A stretch of 64,000 bases of DNA. Source: Streptomyces zhihengii (GTDB lineage: Bacteria; Actinomycetota; Actinomycetes; Streptomycetales; Streptomycetaceae). Of this stretch, positions 18,860 through 30,180 are shown one piece after another. Under the pieces are notes generated by a model. The model saw nothing but the letters and a program-made list of their open reading frames with translations. It was not told the origin of the DNA and made no database searches. Positions within the stretch are counted from its first letter, which is position 1, and each line of letters begins with the position of its first letter. Location of the stretch: positions 248,001 to 312,000 of the forward strand of contig NZ_JAFEJA010000003.1 in NCBI RefSeq assembly GCF_016919245.1, read 5' to 3'. Both the position numbers and the translations under genes were made by a program.

Positions 18860-19536
18860 CCGATCTGACCGTTGGGGGGTGCATGCTCAGGAAGGAGAGC
18901 CCCGTCCGCCTTACTGCCGCGGCTGGGCGCCGAGGATGTTCGCGGAGGGTCCCCTGCCGGCGGCTGGGTTCGCTGCGTAGTCGACCGAGTAGGAGTGTTA
19001 ACCGTTCAGCTCTATTGTCTTCGCTGGACCGCGATGCCAGGGTTGCCGATCGTGTCTGTCGCGGACGGTGATGTGCGCGGTGTCCGCGACGATCAAGCTG
19101 TGGTGCGTGCCGAGGCGCGTGGCCGTTGCCGCCGCAGAGGGGAATCGACTTCTGGCGCCAGGGCCGATGCCGGTCTGTGGCTCGGGTGGGGTGCTGGGGT
19201 GTCGTCCTGGAGGAGATGTGCCAGCCCAGGCTGTCCTTGTTCGCCGGACACGAGGTGGATCTGAGTGATCCGGTCTTCTGGGCGTCGCCCGGTGCCTGTT
19301 CGTCCGGGGCGTTCGGGCGGTGGCCCTCAGCGTCGGTTCGGTGGCTGCCTGTTGGTTAGATCTGGCCCGGTTCGGCAAGCCCGGCATGTGGTAGAGGCGG
19401 GGGCTCCGCATCTTCGATGGCAGTGAAGTGGGCATCTGAGAGGCAGGATGGTGGATTTCACGACACGGGTCGCACTGCAATCATTTACCGCAAGATGATC
19501 ACGAAGGGCGGGCCCTAGAAGGGTCCTCGCGGGGAT
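18860..19536. other. No recognisable gene
   Basis: One minus-strand frame (19480-18998) ends in a His/Arg-rich stretch vaguely like an integrase tail. I could not support it as a gene. Confidence 0.4.
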
Positions 19537-19559
19537 ATTGGGGTTGAGCCCCAATGACC
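19537..19559. promoter_or_regulatory. Dyad operator, site 1 (TTRGGG-N5-CCCYAA)
   Basis: ATTGGGG (19537-19543), five bases, CCCCAAT (19549-19555), a perfect 7-bp dyad followed by GACC. It lies 182 bases before the HATPase gene at 19737. Related sites lie before the HATPase at 35046 and the LuxR gene at 47795. Confidence 0.6.
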
Positions 19560-19736
19560 GGCTCCGGTGACCAAGTTGTCCTGTTAGTGGCCTTGGCCCC
19601 TTGTCGAACGTCTGCAGAGACCACAATGACCGTTTCGGCCGAGCATGCAGTTGCACCGGCAGTGGCCCTCGCGCCGTGAGCACCGTTGATTCCTCGCTGG
19701 CGCCGTGGATGCACGCGCCGAGCTCGGGAGGGTCCG

Positions 19737-20201
19737 ATGGGTGAGACGCAGTTCCCTGGGAGCGAGTCGAGTCCGATTGCCTTCAGCGAGGCTGGAGGGG
19801 CAAGCGCGACTGTGACGGGTGTGCGGCTGCCCCACCTGCCGCAAGCGTCCAGTGCTGCCCGTGCGATTACTGCTGCAGCCCTCGCTGACTGGGGGGTGAG
19901 TGGAGAGGTGGCTGAAGCGGCCATTCTGGTGGTATCGGAGTTGGTCACGAACGCGATCGAACACGCGAGACCCCCAGTCGTGCTCAACCTGATCTGTGAC
20001 CGAAGTCGTCATCAGCTGCGACTGGAAGTCGTCGATGGCGGGCCTTCTCCCCGTGCGGGTAGGTGGGTCGCTTCCTGCGAGTCCGACGAACACGGGCGTG
20101 GCTTGGGAATCGTGGGTGCCCTTGCGAAAGCGCACGGTGTGCACCCCGGCGCCGGGTCTACGACTCATTGGGCATGTCTGCCCACCGAAGGCTCAAGCTG
20201 A
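19737..20201 (+). CDS. HATPase-domain anti-sigma/regulatory kinase-like protein (RsbW type), copy 1
   Basis: 154-residue single-domain GHKL ATPase. Motifs: the N box VVSELVTNAIEHA, the G1 box VVDGGPSP, and the G2 box DEHGRGLGIVGAL. It lacks a sensor or His-phosphorylation domain, as in the many Streptomyces RsbW-like regulators that bind ATP and act on partner proteins. ATG 19737 is preceded by GGGAGGG; an upstream in-frame start has no such site. The next gene is the small protein at 20495. A paralogue begins at 63736 beside a paralogue of the same small protein; another is at 35046. Confidence 0.85.
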   Translation: MGETQFPGSESSPIAFSEAGGASATVTGVRLPHLPQASSAARAITAAALADWGVSGEVAEAAILVVSELVTNAIEHARPPVVLNLICDRSRHQLRLEVVDGGPSPRAGRWVASCESDEHGRGLGIVGALAKAHGVHPGAGSTTHWACLPTEGSS

Positions 20202-20323
20202 GGGTGGGCCAGACGCGAACCGGTGAACGTGCCAGGTGGTGCTGCCATGCGGGCCTGCTGATGGCCTGGGTTCGCTACGCGCACGGGCCGGCGAGGGTTC
20301 ACTCAGATTAGAGAAATTTCGTT

Positions 20324-20353
20324 TTGAACAATCCTCGGGCTGGGGTGCGTACT
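20324..20353 (+). promoter_or_regulatory. Conserved ECF-type promoter of small-protein gene, copy 1
   Basis: TTGAACAA (20324-20331) and CGTACTG (20348-20354) with 18 bases between GAAC and CGTA. The same elements and spacing recur at 63401-63430 before the paralogous small gene. The first base of a likely transcript would be about 130 bases before the start codon. Confidence 0.55.
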
Positions 20354-20494
20354 GACTGGTGTAGGTCGAACTTTACGGCCGAGCACATGCCGGAGGGCGA
20401 AGGCGATCGAATCGCACCCCTAGCGGCACTCGTCAACAGCATGTACTCATCAATCTCCCTCGCTGAGTGCGAGGGAGCGGAAACGGAGATCGTC

Positions 20495-20686
20495 ATGATC
20501 AGCGCAGCCGATCGCTACCGCCAGGAGTGGGCGACCAAGACGGGACGCAACCCGGTTGATGTGTACGTTCCTGCCGCTCTCCTCAAGGAGAAGGGGCAGG
20601 AAGTGGGTAGTCTGCACGAGATGCGGACAAGGCAGCGCATGCCCATGAAGCTTGCGCTCCTGTCCTCTGCCCGCGTGGCCGCCTGA
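20495..20686 (+). CDS. Small conserved protein of duplicated module, copy 1
   Basis: 63-residue protein MISAADRYRQEWATKTGR..., unknown family. Residues 4-32 align closely with the product of 63570-63767: ADRYRQEWATKTGRNPVDVY against AERYREEWAAKTGRSSSDIY, followed by P-x-x-L. The C-termini differ. The leader GAGCGGAAACGGAG just before the start is identical in both copies, which supports ATG 20495 rather than upstream in-frame starts. Its charged helical N-terminus and amphipathic pattern do not identify a function. It follows a HATPase gene; the second copy precedes one, so a functional link is likely. Confidence 0.7.
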   Translation: MISAADRYRQEWATKTGRNPVDVYVPAALLKEKGQEVGSLHEMRTRQRMPMKLALLSSARVAA

Positions 20687-21253
20687 CTTCCCTGAGGCAG
20701 GGGACTGCGATCCGTACGCCTCGTGACACCTTGTCGTGACGCGGCCCCGCCCCGAGTCCCACGGATTGGGGCCTCGGCCGTGATCCCGAGGAGCTCAGAC
20801 GGAGAGTGGGAACCGAGAGAAGTCGATGTTCCGGTTGCGCAGAGGTGGTTTGCAGTGGGCCAGGCCGCGCGTGCCGAAGGATGCGTGATTGGGGTCTGCG
20901 GATGCCCTTCGCGGAGCCGCAGCGTGACTCGTTTCTTGACTCACAAGCCCTCAGATTTCTTGTCTCCGGAACTCTCTCCGGCTACAAGCTACGACTGTCG
21001 ACTGTCGCCCGGCATGAATGCTGTGTAGACGAGGGGCATTTCGTCCTCGGGCATGGGTTGGGTGCTCAGCTGACGATCTGCTTCAAGCCCACTTGCGGCC
21101 CTCGGTCCTGCCTGCTCAATGCAGCTGCGTCTCCTGTCGGCACTGCGCGGGACCCTGTAGGTAAGGGGCGAACACTGGGTGGTCGTGGCGGCTCGGGGTG
21201 GTGCGTGCGCTTTCGTTCAATGAGGTGCATTCGTCGTCCGGAGCCGTTCGGGA
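20687..21253. other. No recognisable gene
   Basis: Plus-strand frames exist but carry no motif. The region ends in the ahcY terminator. Confidence 0.45.
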
Positions 21254-21302
21254 GGTACGGGGCAGGCCCCCGGCACGGGGGTGCGGGGGCCTGCCTGGTA
21301 CC
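21254..21302 (-). terminator. Strong terminator of ahcY
   Basis: Inverted repeat GGCAGGCCCCCG (21261-21272) / CGGGGGCCTGCC (21284-21295), extended by GGTAC/GTACC, with an 11-base loop. It lies 46 bases after the ahcY stop. Confidence 0.75.
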
Positions 21303-21347
21303 GGTGTCACGTGCAGCGCCGGTGTCGGCCGGCGGTGGCGGGCGTGA

Positions 21348-23162
<1,815 letters not shown>

Positions 23163-26100
23163 TCATGAGCGACGACCCGCGTTGAAATACTTGGCTTCGG
23201 GGTGGTGGATGACGATCGCGTCGGTCGACTGCTCGGGGTGGAGCTGGAACTCCTCGGAGAGCTGCACCCCGATCCGCTCGGGCTCCAGCAGGGCGGCGAT
23301 CTTCGCGCGGTCCTCCAGGTCGGGGCACGCCCCGTAGCCGAGCGAGAACCGTGCGCCGCGGTACTTCAGCGCGAACATGTCCTCCACGTCCGCCGGGTCC
23401 TCGCCGCCGAATCCGAGCTCGGAGCGCACCCGGGCGTGCCAGTACTCGGCGAGGGCCTCGGCGAGCTGGACGGACAGTCCGTGCAGCTCCAGGTAGTCGC
23501 GGTAGGAGTCGGCCTCGAAGAGCTTGGCGGTCGCCTCGCCGATCCGGGAGCCCACGGTGACGACCTGGAGGCCGACGACGTCCGTCTCGCCGGACTCCTC
23601 GGGCCGGAAGAAGTCCGCGAGGCACAGCCGGCGCCCGCGCCGCTGGCGCGGGAAGGAGAAGCGGGTGCGCTCGGCGCCGTCCTCGCCCAGCAGGATGAGG
23701 TCGTCGCCCTTGGACACGCAGGGGAAGTAGCCGTAGACGACGGCCGCCTCCAGCATGTTCTGCGTGTGGAGCTGGTCGAGCCAGCCGCGCAGCCGGGGCC
23801 GTCCCTCGGTCTCCACCAGCTCCTCGTAGCCGGGGCCGTCGCCGGCGCGGGACTGCTTGAGCCCCCACTGGCCCTTGAAGAGGGCGCCCTCGTCGAGCCA
23901 GGAGGCGTACTCCTTGAGCTGGATGCCCTTGACCACGCGGGTGCCCCAGAAGGGCGGGGCGGGCACCGGGTTGTCGGTGGCCACGTCGGAGCGGGCGGCG
24001 CCCTCCTCGGGGCGCTCCTCGACGACGGCGGTGGCCGCGGGGCGCACCCGGCGCTGCTTGAGCTCGGGCAGGGTGGCGCCGGGGACGCCGCGCTTGACGG
24101 CGATCAGGGCGTCCATCAGCCGCAGGCCCTCGAAGGCGTCCCGGGCGTAGCGGACCTCGCCCTCGTAGATCTCGTGGAGGTCCTGTTCGACGTAGGCCCG
24201 GGTGAGGGCCGCGCCGCCGAGGATGACCGGGTAGTCGGCCGCCAGCTTGCGCTGGTTCAGCTCCTCCAGGTTCTCCTTCATGATCACGGTCGACTTGACC
24301 AGCAGGCCCGACATGCCGATCACGTCGGCCCGGTGCTCGTCGGCGGCCTCCAGGATCGCGGAGACGGGCTGCTTGATGCCCAGGTTGACGACGTTGTAGC
24401 CGTTGTTGGACAGGATGATGTCGACGAGGTTCTTGCCGATGTCGTGGACGTCGCCGCGGACGGTGGCCAGCACGATGGTGCCCTTGCCCTCGGCGTCGGA
24501 CTTCTCCATGTGCGGTTCCAGGTAGGCGACCGCGTTCTTCATGACCTCGGCCGACTGGAGCACGAACGGGAGCTGCATCTGGCCGGAGCCGAAGAGCTCG
24601 CCGACCACCTTCATGCCGTCGAGCAGGGTGTCGTTGACGATCTCCAGGGCGGGACGGTCGCGCAGCGCCTCGTCGAGGTCGCCCTCCAGGCCGTTCTTCT
24701 CGCCGTCGATGATCCGGCGCTTGAGGCGCTCCTCCAGCGGCAGCGCCAGCAGTTCCTCCGCCTTGCCGGCCTTCATCGACTTGGCGGTCGCGCCCTCGAA
24801 GAGCGCCATCAGCTTCTGGAGCGGGTCGTAGCCCTCGGCGCGGCGGTCGTAGATCAGGTCCAGCGCGGTGGTGACCTGCTCCTCGTCGAAGCGGGCGATC
24901 GGCAGGATCTTGGAGGCGTGCACGATGGCCGAGTCCAGACCGGCCTTGACGCACTCGTCGAGGAAGACGGAGTTCAGCAGGATGCGGGCGGCCGGGTTGA
25001 GGCCGAAGGAGATGTTCGACAGGCCGAGCGTGGTCTGCACGTCCGGGTGGCGGCGCTTCAGCTCGCGGATGGCCTCGATGGTGTTGACGCCGTCCTTGCG
25101 GGACTCCTCCTGACCGGTGCAGATGGTGAAGGTGAGGGTGTCGACGAGGATGTCCGACTCGTGGATGCCCCAGTTGCCGGTCAGGTCGTCGATGATCCGC
25201 TCGGCGACGGCGACCTTGTTCTCGACGGTGCGGGCCTGGCCCTCCTCGTCGATGGTGAGGGCGATCAGCGCGGCGCCGTGCTCCCGCGCGAGGCCGGTGA
25301 CCTTGGCGAACCGGGACTCGGGGCCGTCGCCGTCCTCGTAGTTGACGGAGTTGATGACCGCGCGGCCGCCGAGCTTCTCCAGACCGGCCTCGATGACGTC
25401 GACCTCGGTGGAGTCGAGCACGATCGGCAGGGTGGAGGCGGTCGCGAAGCGGCCGGCCAGCTCGGCCATGTCGGCGACGCCGTCGCGGCCGACGTAGTCC
25501 ACGCAGAGGTCGAGCATGTGCGCGCCCTCGCGGATCTGGTCGCGGGCCATCTCGACGCAGTCGTCCCAGCGGCCTTCGAGCATGGCCTCGCGGAACTTCT
25601 TGGAGCCGTTGGCGTTGGTCCGCTCGCCGATCGCCAGGTACGCGGTGTCCTGGCGGAAGGGCACCGTCTGGTAGAGCGAGGCGGCGCCCGGCTCGGGGCG
25701 CGGCTCACGGGCGGTGGGGGCGAGGCCGCGGACCCGCTCGACGACCTGGCGCAGGTGCTCGGGGGTGGTGCCGCAGCAGCCGCCGACGAGCGACAGGCCG
25801 TACTCGCGGACGAAGGTCTCCTGGGCGTCCGCCAGCTCCGGGGCGGTCAGCGGGTAGTGGGCGCCGTCCTTGCCGAGCACCGGGAGGCCCGCGTTCGGCA
25901 TGCAGGAGAGGGGGACGCGGGAGTGGCGGGCGAGGTAGCGCAGGTGCTCGCTCATCTCGGCCGGGCCGGTGGCGCAGTTCAGGCCGATCATGTCGATGCC
26001 GAGCGGCTCCAGCGCGGTCAGTGCCGCGCCGATCTCCGAGCCGAGCAGCATGGTGCCGGTGGTCTCCACGGTGACCGAGCAGATGAGCGGGAGGGTGGTG

Positions 26101-26657
26101 CCGGTCGACTCCAGCGCGCGGCGGGCGCCGAGGATGGCGGCCTTCGTCTGGAGCAGGTCCTGGGTGGTCTCGACGATCAGCGCGTCGGCGCCGCCGGCGA
26201 TCATGCCCTCGGCGTTGCGCTGGTAGGCGTCGCGCAGGGTGGCGTAGTCGGCGTGGCCGAGGGTCGGCAGCTTCGTGCCCGGGCCCATCGAACCCAGCAC
26301 CCAGCGCTGCTGCCCGGTCGACGCGGTGAACTCGTCGGCGACCTCGCGGGCGATCCGGGCGCCGGCCTCGGACAGCTCGTGGACGCGCTCGGGGATGTCG
26401 TACTCCCCCAGCGCCGCGAAGTTGGCGCCGAAGGTGTTGGTCTCGACCATGTCGACGCCGACGTCGAAGTAGGCGGCGTGGACGGAGCGCACGATGTCGG
26501 GGCGGGTGATGTTGAGGATCTCGTTGCAGCCCTCGAGGTTCTCGAAGTCCTCGAGGGTGGGGTCCTGGGCCTGCAGCATCGTGCCCATCGCCCCGTCCGC
26601 CACCACCACCCGGGTGGCGAGTGCCTCGCGCAGTGCGTCGATCCGGGTGTTAGTCAC
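23163..26657 (-). CDS. metH: Cobalamin-dependent methionine synthase
   Basis: Transfers the methyl group of 5-methyltetrahydrofolate to homocysteine through methylcobalamin. 1164 residues with the standard modules in order: the homocysteine-binding barrel (1-315, zinc Cys in LNCATGP and VGGCCGTT); the pterin-binding barrel (about 340-620, IGERTNANGSKKF); the cap and cobalamin domains (650-890, with DVHDIGKN supplying the lower axial His); and the C-terminal activation domain (about 930-1164, including GYGACPDLEDR). The start is GTG 26657, overlapping the adoK stop by four bases (GTGA), so translation is coupled. It regenerates methionine for MetK within the same operon. It complements metE at 56340, whose control region is damaged. 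Confidence 0.97.
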   Translation of the reverse strand: MTNTRIDALREALATRVVVADGAMGTMLQAQDPTLEDFENLEGCNEILNITRPDIVRSVHAAYFDVGVDMVETNTFGANFAALGEYDIPERVHELSEAGARIAREVADEFTASTGQQRWVLGSMGPGTKLPTLGHADYATLRDAYQRNAEGMIAGGADALIVETTQDLLQTKAAILGARRALESTGTTLPLICSVTVETTGTMLLGSEIGAALTALEPLGIDMIGLNCATGPAEMSEHLRYLARHSRVPLSCMPNAGLPVLGKDGAHYPLTAPELADAQETFVREYGLSLVGGCCGTTPEHLRQVVERVRGLAPTAREPRPEPGAASLYQTVPFRQDTAYLAIGERTNANGSKKFREAMLEGRWDDCVEMARDQIREGAHMLDLCVDYVGRDGVADMAELAGRFATASTLPIVLDSTEVDVIEAGLEKLGGRAVINSVNYEDGDGPESRFAKVTGLAREHGAALIALTIDEEGQARTVENKVAVAERIIDDLTGNWGIHESDILVDTLTFTICTGQEESRKDGVNTIEAIRELKRRHPDVQTTLGLSNISFGLNPAARILLNSVFLDECVKAGLDSAIVHASKILPIARFDEEQVTTALDLIYDRRAEGYDPLQKLMALFEGATAKSMKAGKAEELLALPLEERLKRRIIDGEKNGLEGDLDEALRDRPALEIVNDTLLDGMKVVGELFGSGQMQLPFVLQSAEVMKNAVAYLEPHMEKSDAEGKGTIVLATVRGDVHDIGKNLVDIILSNNGYNVVNLGIKQPVSAILEAADEHRADVIGMSGLLVKSTVIMKENLEELNQRKLAADYPVILGGAALTRAYVEQDLHEIYEGEVRYARDAFEGLRLMDALIAVKRGVPGATLPELKQRRVRPAATAVVEERPEEGAARSDVATDNPVPAPPFWGTRVVKGIQLKEYASWLDEGALFKGQWGLKQSRAGDGPGYEELVETEGRPRLRGWLDQLHTQNMLEAAVVYGYFPCVSKGDDLILLGEDGAERTRFSFPRQRRGRRLCLADFFRPEESGETDVVGLQVVTVGSRIGEATAKLFEADSYRDYLELHGLSVQLAEALAEYWHARVRSELGFGGEDPADVEDMFALKYRGARFSLGYGACPDLEDRAKIAALLEPERIGVQLSEEFQLHPEQSTDAIVIHHPEAKYFNAGRRS

Positions 26658-27640
26658 GGTTGCTCCGTCAGTCCGGAGGCGAGCTGCCGGGCTGCTGCGA
26701 GACCGTAAGTGCTCTTCGCAGTGCGAAGCAGTTGGGCGGTGTCCACCTCGTAGGACTGGGACCCAATCGCGCCCAGGGCTTCTGCGGCCAGGACACAGCC
26801 CAGGCGGGCAGCGGATGTCAGGTCAAGACCGCGGCCGATGGCCGCGATGAATCCAGCACGGAAGGAGTCACCGACGCCAGTCGGGTCGGTCACCGGCGCG
26901 TCCTGGACGGCTGGCACGATCAGCCGCTCGTGGCCAGCGCGATCGATACGTACACCGGCGCTGCCGAGCGTGGTGACCCACGCGCCGACTCTGGCCAGGA
27001 CTTGGCTGTGCTGCCACCCGGTGCGTTCCATCAGCAGTGCCGACTCGTATTCGTTGGTGAACAGCCAGCGGGCTCCTGTGACGAGGGCGCGTACATCGGC
27101 GCCCTCGAGACGTGCCAGCTGCTGGGAAGGGTCGGCAGCAAACGGCAGGCCAAGATCTCGGCACTCTCCGGTGTGGCGCAGCATCGCTGCCGGGTCGTTG
27201 GGGCAGATGAGAACGAGGTCGGGCAGGGCGGCTCCTCCAGCGACCCATGGCCACAGCTCGATGTCGCGAGCCTCTTGCATGGCTCCCGCATAGAACGCGG
27301 CAATCTGGTTGGCGGCCTGGTCGGTGATGCACATGAACCGAGCTGTCTGGTGCTCGGAGGAGATCACGACAGCGTTGGTGTCGACACCGTGCTCCTTCAG
27401 CCAGACTTCATATTCGGCGAAGTCACTGCCGACAGCGCCAACGAGCAGTGGTCTGAGGCCGAGGCTTCCGAGACCGAAGGCCACATTGGCTGCCACCCCG
27501 CCCCTCCGGACTTCCAGCGCGTCGACGAGGAAGGACAATGAGACGTGGGCAAGCTGGTCGGCAACGAGTTGGTCGGTGAACCGGCCAGGGAAGACCATCA
27601 GGTGGTCGGTGGCGATGGAGCCGGTGACGATGATGCGCAC
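26654..27640 (-). CDS. adoK: Adenosine kinase (PfkB/ribokinase family)
   Basis: 328-residue PfkB-family sugar/nucleoside kinase. It shows the N-terminal ribokinase signature region RRGGVAANVAFGLGSLG and the C-terminal DPTGVGDSFRAGFIA, with the catalytic Asp in GVGD. Length and context (metK upstream, metH and ahcY downstream) fit the actinobacterial adenosine kinase that converts adenosine from AhcY to AMP and so pulls the reversible SAH hydrolysis forward. Substrate assignment rests on context plus resemblance to mycobacterial AdoK; another ribokinase-type substrate cannot be excluded by sequence reading alone. It starts 29 bases after metK and overlaps metH. Confidence 0.85.
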   Translation of the reverse strand: MRIIVTGSIATDHLMVFPGRFTDQLVADQLAHVSLSFLVDALEVRRGGVAANVAFGLGSLGLRPLLVGAVGSDFAEYEVWLKEHGVDTNAVVISSEHQTARFMCITDQAANQIAAFYAGAMQEARDIELWPWVAGGAALPDLVLICPNDPAAMLRHTGECRDLGLPFAADPSQQLARLEGADVRALVTGARWLFTNEYESALLMERTGWQHSQVLARVGAWVTTLGSAGVRIDRAGHERLIVPAVQDAPVTDPTGVGDSFRAGFIAAIGRGLDLTSAARLGCVLAAEALGAIGSQSYEVDTAQLLRTAKSTYGLAAARQLASGLTEQP

Positions 27641-27669
27641 GGTCGGGTCTCCTCAAATCATCCGGGTAG

Positions 27670-28878
27670 TCAGAGCCCGGCCGCCGCGCGGAGGGCGTCG
27701 ACGCGGTCGGTGCGCTCCCAGGTGAAGTCGGCGAGCTCACGGCCGAAGTGGCCGTAGGCCGCGGTGCGGGCGTAGATCGGGCGGAGCAGGTCGAGGTCGC
27801 GGATGATCGCGGCCGGGCGGAGGTCGAAGACCTCGGCGATGGCCTGCTCGATCTTCTCGACGTCCGTGGTGGCGGTGCCGAAGGTCTCGACGAAGAGGCC
27901 GACCGGCTCCGCCTTGCCGATCGCGTACGCGACCTGGACCTCGCAGCGGGCCGCGAGACCGGCCGCCACGACGTTCTTGGCGACCCAGCGCATGGCGTAC
28001 GCGGCGGAGCGGTCCACCTTCGACGGGTCCTTGCCCGAGAAGGCGCCGCCGCCGTGACGGGCCATGCCGCCGTAGGTGTCGATGATGATCTTGCGGCCGG
28101 TCAGACCAGCGTCGCCCATCGGACCGCCGATCTCGAAGCGCCCGGTCGGGTTGACCAGCAGGCGGTAGCCGTCGGTGTCCAGCTTGATGCCGTCCTCGAC
28201 GAGCTGCTTCAGCACGTGCTCGACGACGAACTCGCGGATGTCCGGTGCCAGCAGCGAGTCCAGGTCGATGTCGGACGCGTGCTGCGAGGACACCACGACG
28301 GTGTCCAGACGGACCGCCTTGTCACCGTCGTACTCGATGGTGACCTGGGTCTTTCCGTCGGGACGCAGGTAGGGGATGGTGCCGTTCTTCCGGGCGTCGG
28401 ACAGCCGGCGGGACAGCCGGTGGGCCAGGTGGATCGGCAGCGGCATCAGCTCGGGCGTCTCGTCGCACGCGTAGCCGAACATCAGGCCCTGGTCGCCGGC
28501 GCCCTGCTTGTCGAGCTCGTCCTCGTCGCCCTCGACGCGCTTCTCGTACGCCGTGTCGACGCCCTGCGCGATGTCCGGGGACTGGGAGCCGATGGACACC
28601 GAGACGCCGCAGGAGGCGCCGTCGAAGCCCTTCATGGACGAGTCGTAGCCGATCTCGAGGATCTTCTTGCGCACGAGGGTCGGGATGTCCGCCCAGGCCT
28701 TGGTGGTCACCTCACCGGCGACGTGCACGAGGCCGGTCGTGATCAGGGTCTCGACGGCGACCCGGGAGGTCGGGTCCTCCTTGAGCAGGGCGTCGAGGAT
28801 CGTGTCACTCACCTGGTCGGCAATCTTGTCGGGGTGGCCCTCGGTCACGGACTCCGAGGTGAAGAGACGGCGGGACAT
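27670..28878 (-). CDS. metK: S-adenosylmethionine synthetase
   Basis: Makes S-adenosylmethionine from methionine and ATP. 402 residues, the full family length. Motifs: [22 protein letters not shown]..., with the methionine/ATP-binding [48 protein letters not shown] (P-loop-like phosphate binder); and [13 protein letters not shown] near the end. AGGAG stands six bases before the ATG. It is the first gene of the SAM-cycle group, and a long untranslated leader with two hairpins precedes it. Confidence 0.97.
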   Translation of the reverse strand: MSRRLFTSESVTEGHPDKIADQVSDTILDALLKEDPTSRVAVETLITTGLVHVAGEVTTKAWADIPTLVRKKILEIGYDSSMKGFDGASCGVSVSIGSQSPDIAQGVDTAYEKRVEGDEDELDKQGAGDQGLMFGYACDETPELMPLPIHLAHRLSRRLSDARKNGTIPYLRPDGKTQVTIEYDGDKAVRLDTVVVSSQHASDIDLDSLLAPDIREFVVEHVLKQLVEDGIKLDTDGYRLLVNPTGRFEIGGPMGDAGLTGRKIIIDTYGGMARHGGGAFSGKDPSKVDRSAAYAMRWVAKNVVAAGLAARCEVQVAYAIGKAEPVGLFVETFGTATTDVEKIEQAIAEVFDLRPAAIIRDLDLLRPIYARTAAYGHFGRELADFTWERTDRVDALRAAAGL

Positions 28879-28929
28879 GGTTCTCCTGGATATGTGCAGT
28901 CGGTTGGACGGTCGATCAACGGCAGGTGC

Positions 28930-29085
28930 CGCCTGAGGAGTCCACTGAGGGCTGGTGCCTCAGAGGCATACGGCAAGCAGGGGATCAGCTACACCACCGC
29001 GCACATCCCCAGTGCCGCTCGACGTGAACGCACTGCGGGTCGTGGCCACCTGGCGCCGGTTCTCCTGTGTACGGCCGGCGCCAGG
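28930..29085 (-). promoter_or_regulatory. Leader hairpins upstream of metK
   Basis: The strongest structure is CCTGGCGCCGG (29049-29059) / CCGGCGCCAGG (29075-29085), an 11-bp perfect inverted repeat with a 15-base loop. Nearer the gene, GCCTGAGG and CCTCAGAGGC (about 28930-28968) can pair. On the minus strand both would be in the metK leader. They do not match a SAM riboswitch class that I know. They could be an attenuator, or a terminator of an upstream transcript. Confidence 0.4.
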
Positions 29086-30002
29086 CATGCCACCGCATGA
29101 CGCTGGTGTTCACCCTGGTCGGCACCCGCCCGGCAGTGCCGCGCCCGATGGCAGCCGCCGAGGCATGGCTGTGGGGTGTCCGGCCGACGCTGCCCTTGCC
29201 TTAGCAGCAGCGCACTGAGCACGTTGGCCGGGGCCGTGCGCACACACTGCCCCTACGACATGCGTCATGGTCCGACGCTTGGAACCTGGCCGTGGTGCGA
29301 TTGAGCACGATTGACCGGGGAAGCCCCGTGCGAACCCGACAACGCGAGCGGCTTGCTTGAATAGAGAAGAGAGCTGTTCGCCCATTCCCGTCCTCCTGGG
29401 TCGGGCACGTGGCGTCACGCGTCACATGTGCGGCTGGATGCGCATGCACTGAATCCGGCCAGATGGCCAAAGCAAAATTGACCCCTTCGCGTGCAATGTG
29501 TCAAGGGTGAGCCACGGAATAGGGCGCATCGCGCTCCCTCAAGTGCCTTCCGGGGATAACCAGAGGTACTTGGTGGCAACGGCAACGCGACAGCAGGGGG
29601 TGTCCCCTCGGTGCACCAGGGCCCCGCAGCCAGTGGCCAAAAGGCCGCTCCTGCAGGCGCACCCTGACGGCTGGTCACTGCCATGGCAACAGTCCCGCGC
29701 CAGGGCCAACTGGTCAAATTCCCTGCCAGCGCGGAGCTGACCCGCTGCACAACTGAAGCCCCGCTGGCGCACGGCCACACGTCACATCGTGACAGGCGAG
29801 TCGACCTCGGCGGAGGGCTTGTGCCAGGTCAGCCCCCTCAACCACCCCGCTCGACCTTGAGCAGGTGTCTGGTCGTAACCGGCGCGAAATCCCGATCAGA
29901 TGACGGCCAGCTGCGTGCTCTGGATGCAGCGGAGGGGCCGACATGCGGCCTTGTCCTGCCTGTGCAGGAGCTGAGCGCAGGGGCAAAGGAGGCAAGAGTC
30001 TT
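29086..30002. other. Divergent intergenic region, no gene recognised
   Basis: Separates the leftward metK group from the rightward methyltransferase/polyketide synthase genes. Frames on both strands have no recognisable motif. Promoters for both groups should lie in this and the adjoining stretches. Confidence 0.45.
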
Positions 30003-30017
30003 GCACATCATGTGCAC
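30001..30017. promoter_or_regulatory. Dyad upstream of the methyltransferase/PKS genes
   Basis: GCACAT-C-ATGTGC at 30003-30015 is a perfect 6-bp dyad about 165 bases before the methyltransferase ATG. TTGCAC at its left edge could also be a -35 element. It is a candidate operator. Confidence 0.4.
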
Positions 30018-30180
30018 CGTCTAGGCAGGCTCGTTTATTTCTTGCGGCGAGAGGAGTTGCATGCATATTGCTTCGCCGGGATCGCGCTGCCGATTGCAGG
30101 ACCGACTCATGGGACTGGCCGCGTGGTTACCCCCACCATTGCGAGGCGTCGAAAAGCTCACGGAATGTTCGGAGGACAGC

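Noticed and set aside
20324..20494. N-terminal extension of the small protein to 20324
   Set aside because: The extension covers the conserved promoter, and copy 2 does not share it as protein.
23202..26708. An 1168-codon plus-strand frame opposite metH, and similar long frames opposite ahcY and metK
   Set aside because: Antisense shadows caused by strong third-position GC bias; Ala/Gly/Val/Leu-rich without motifs.
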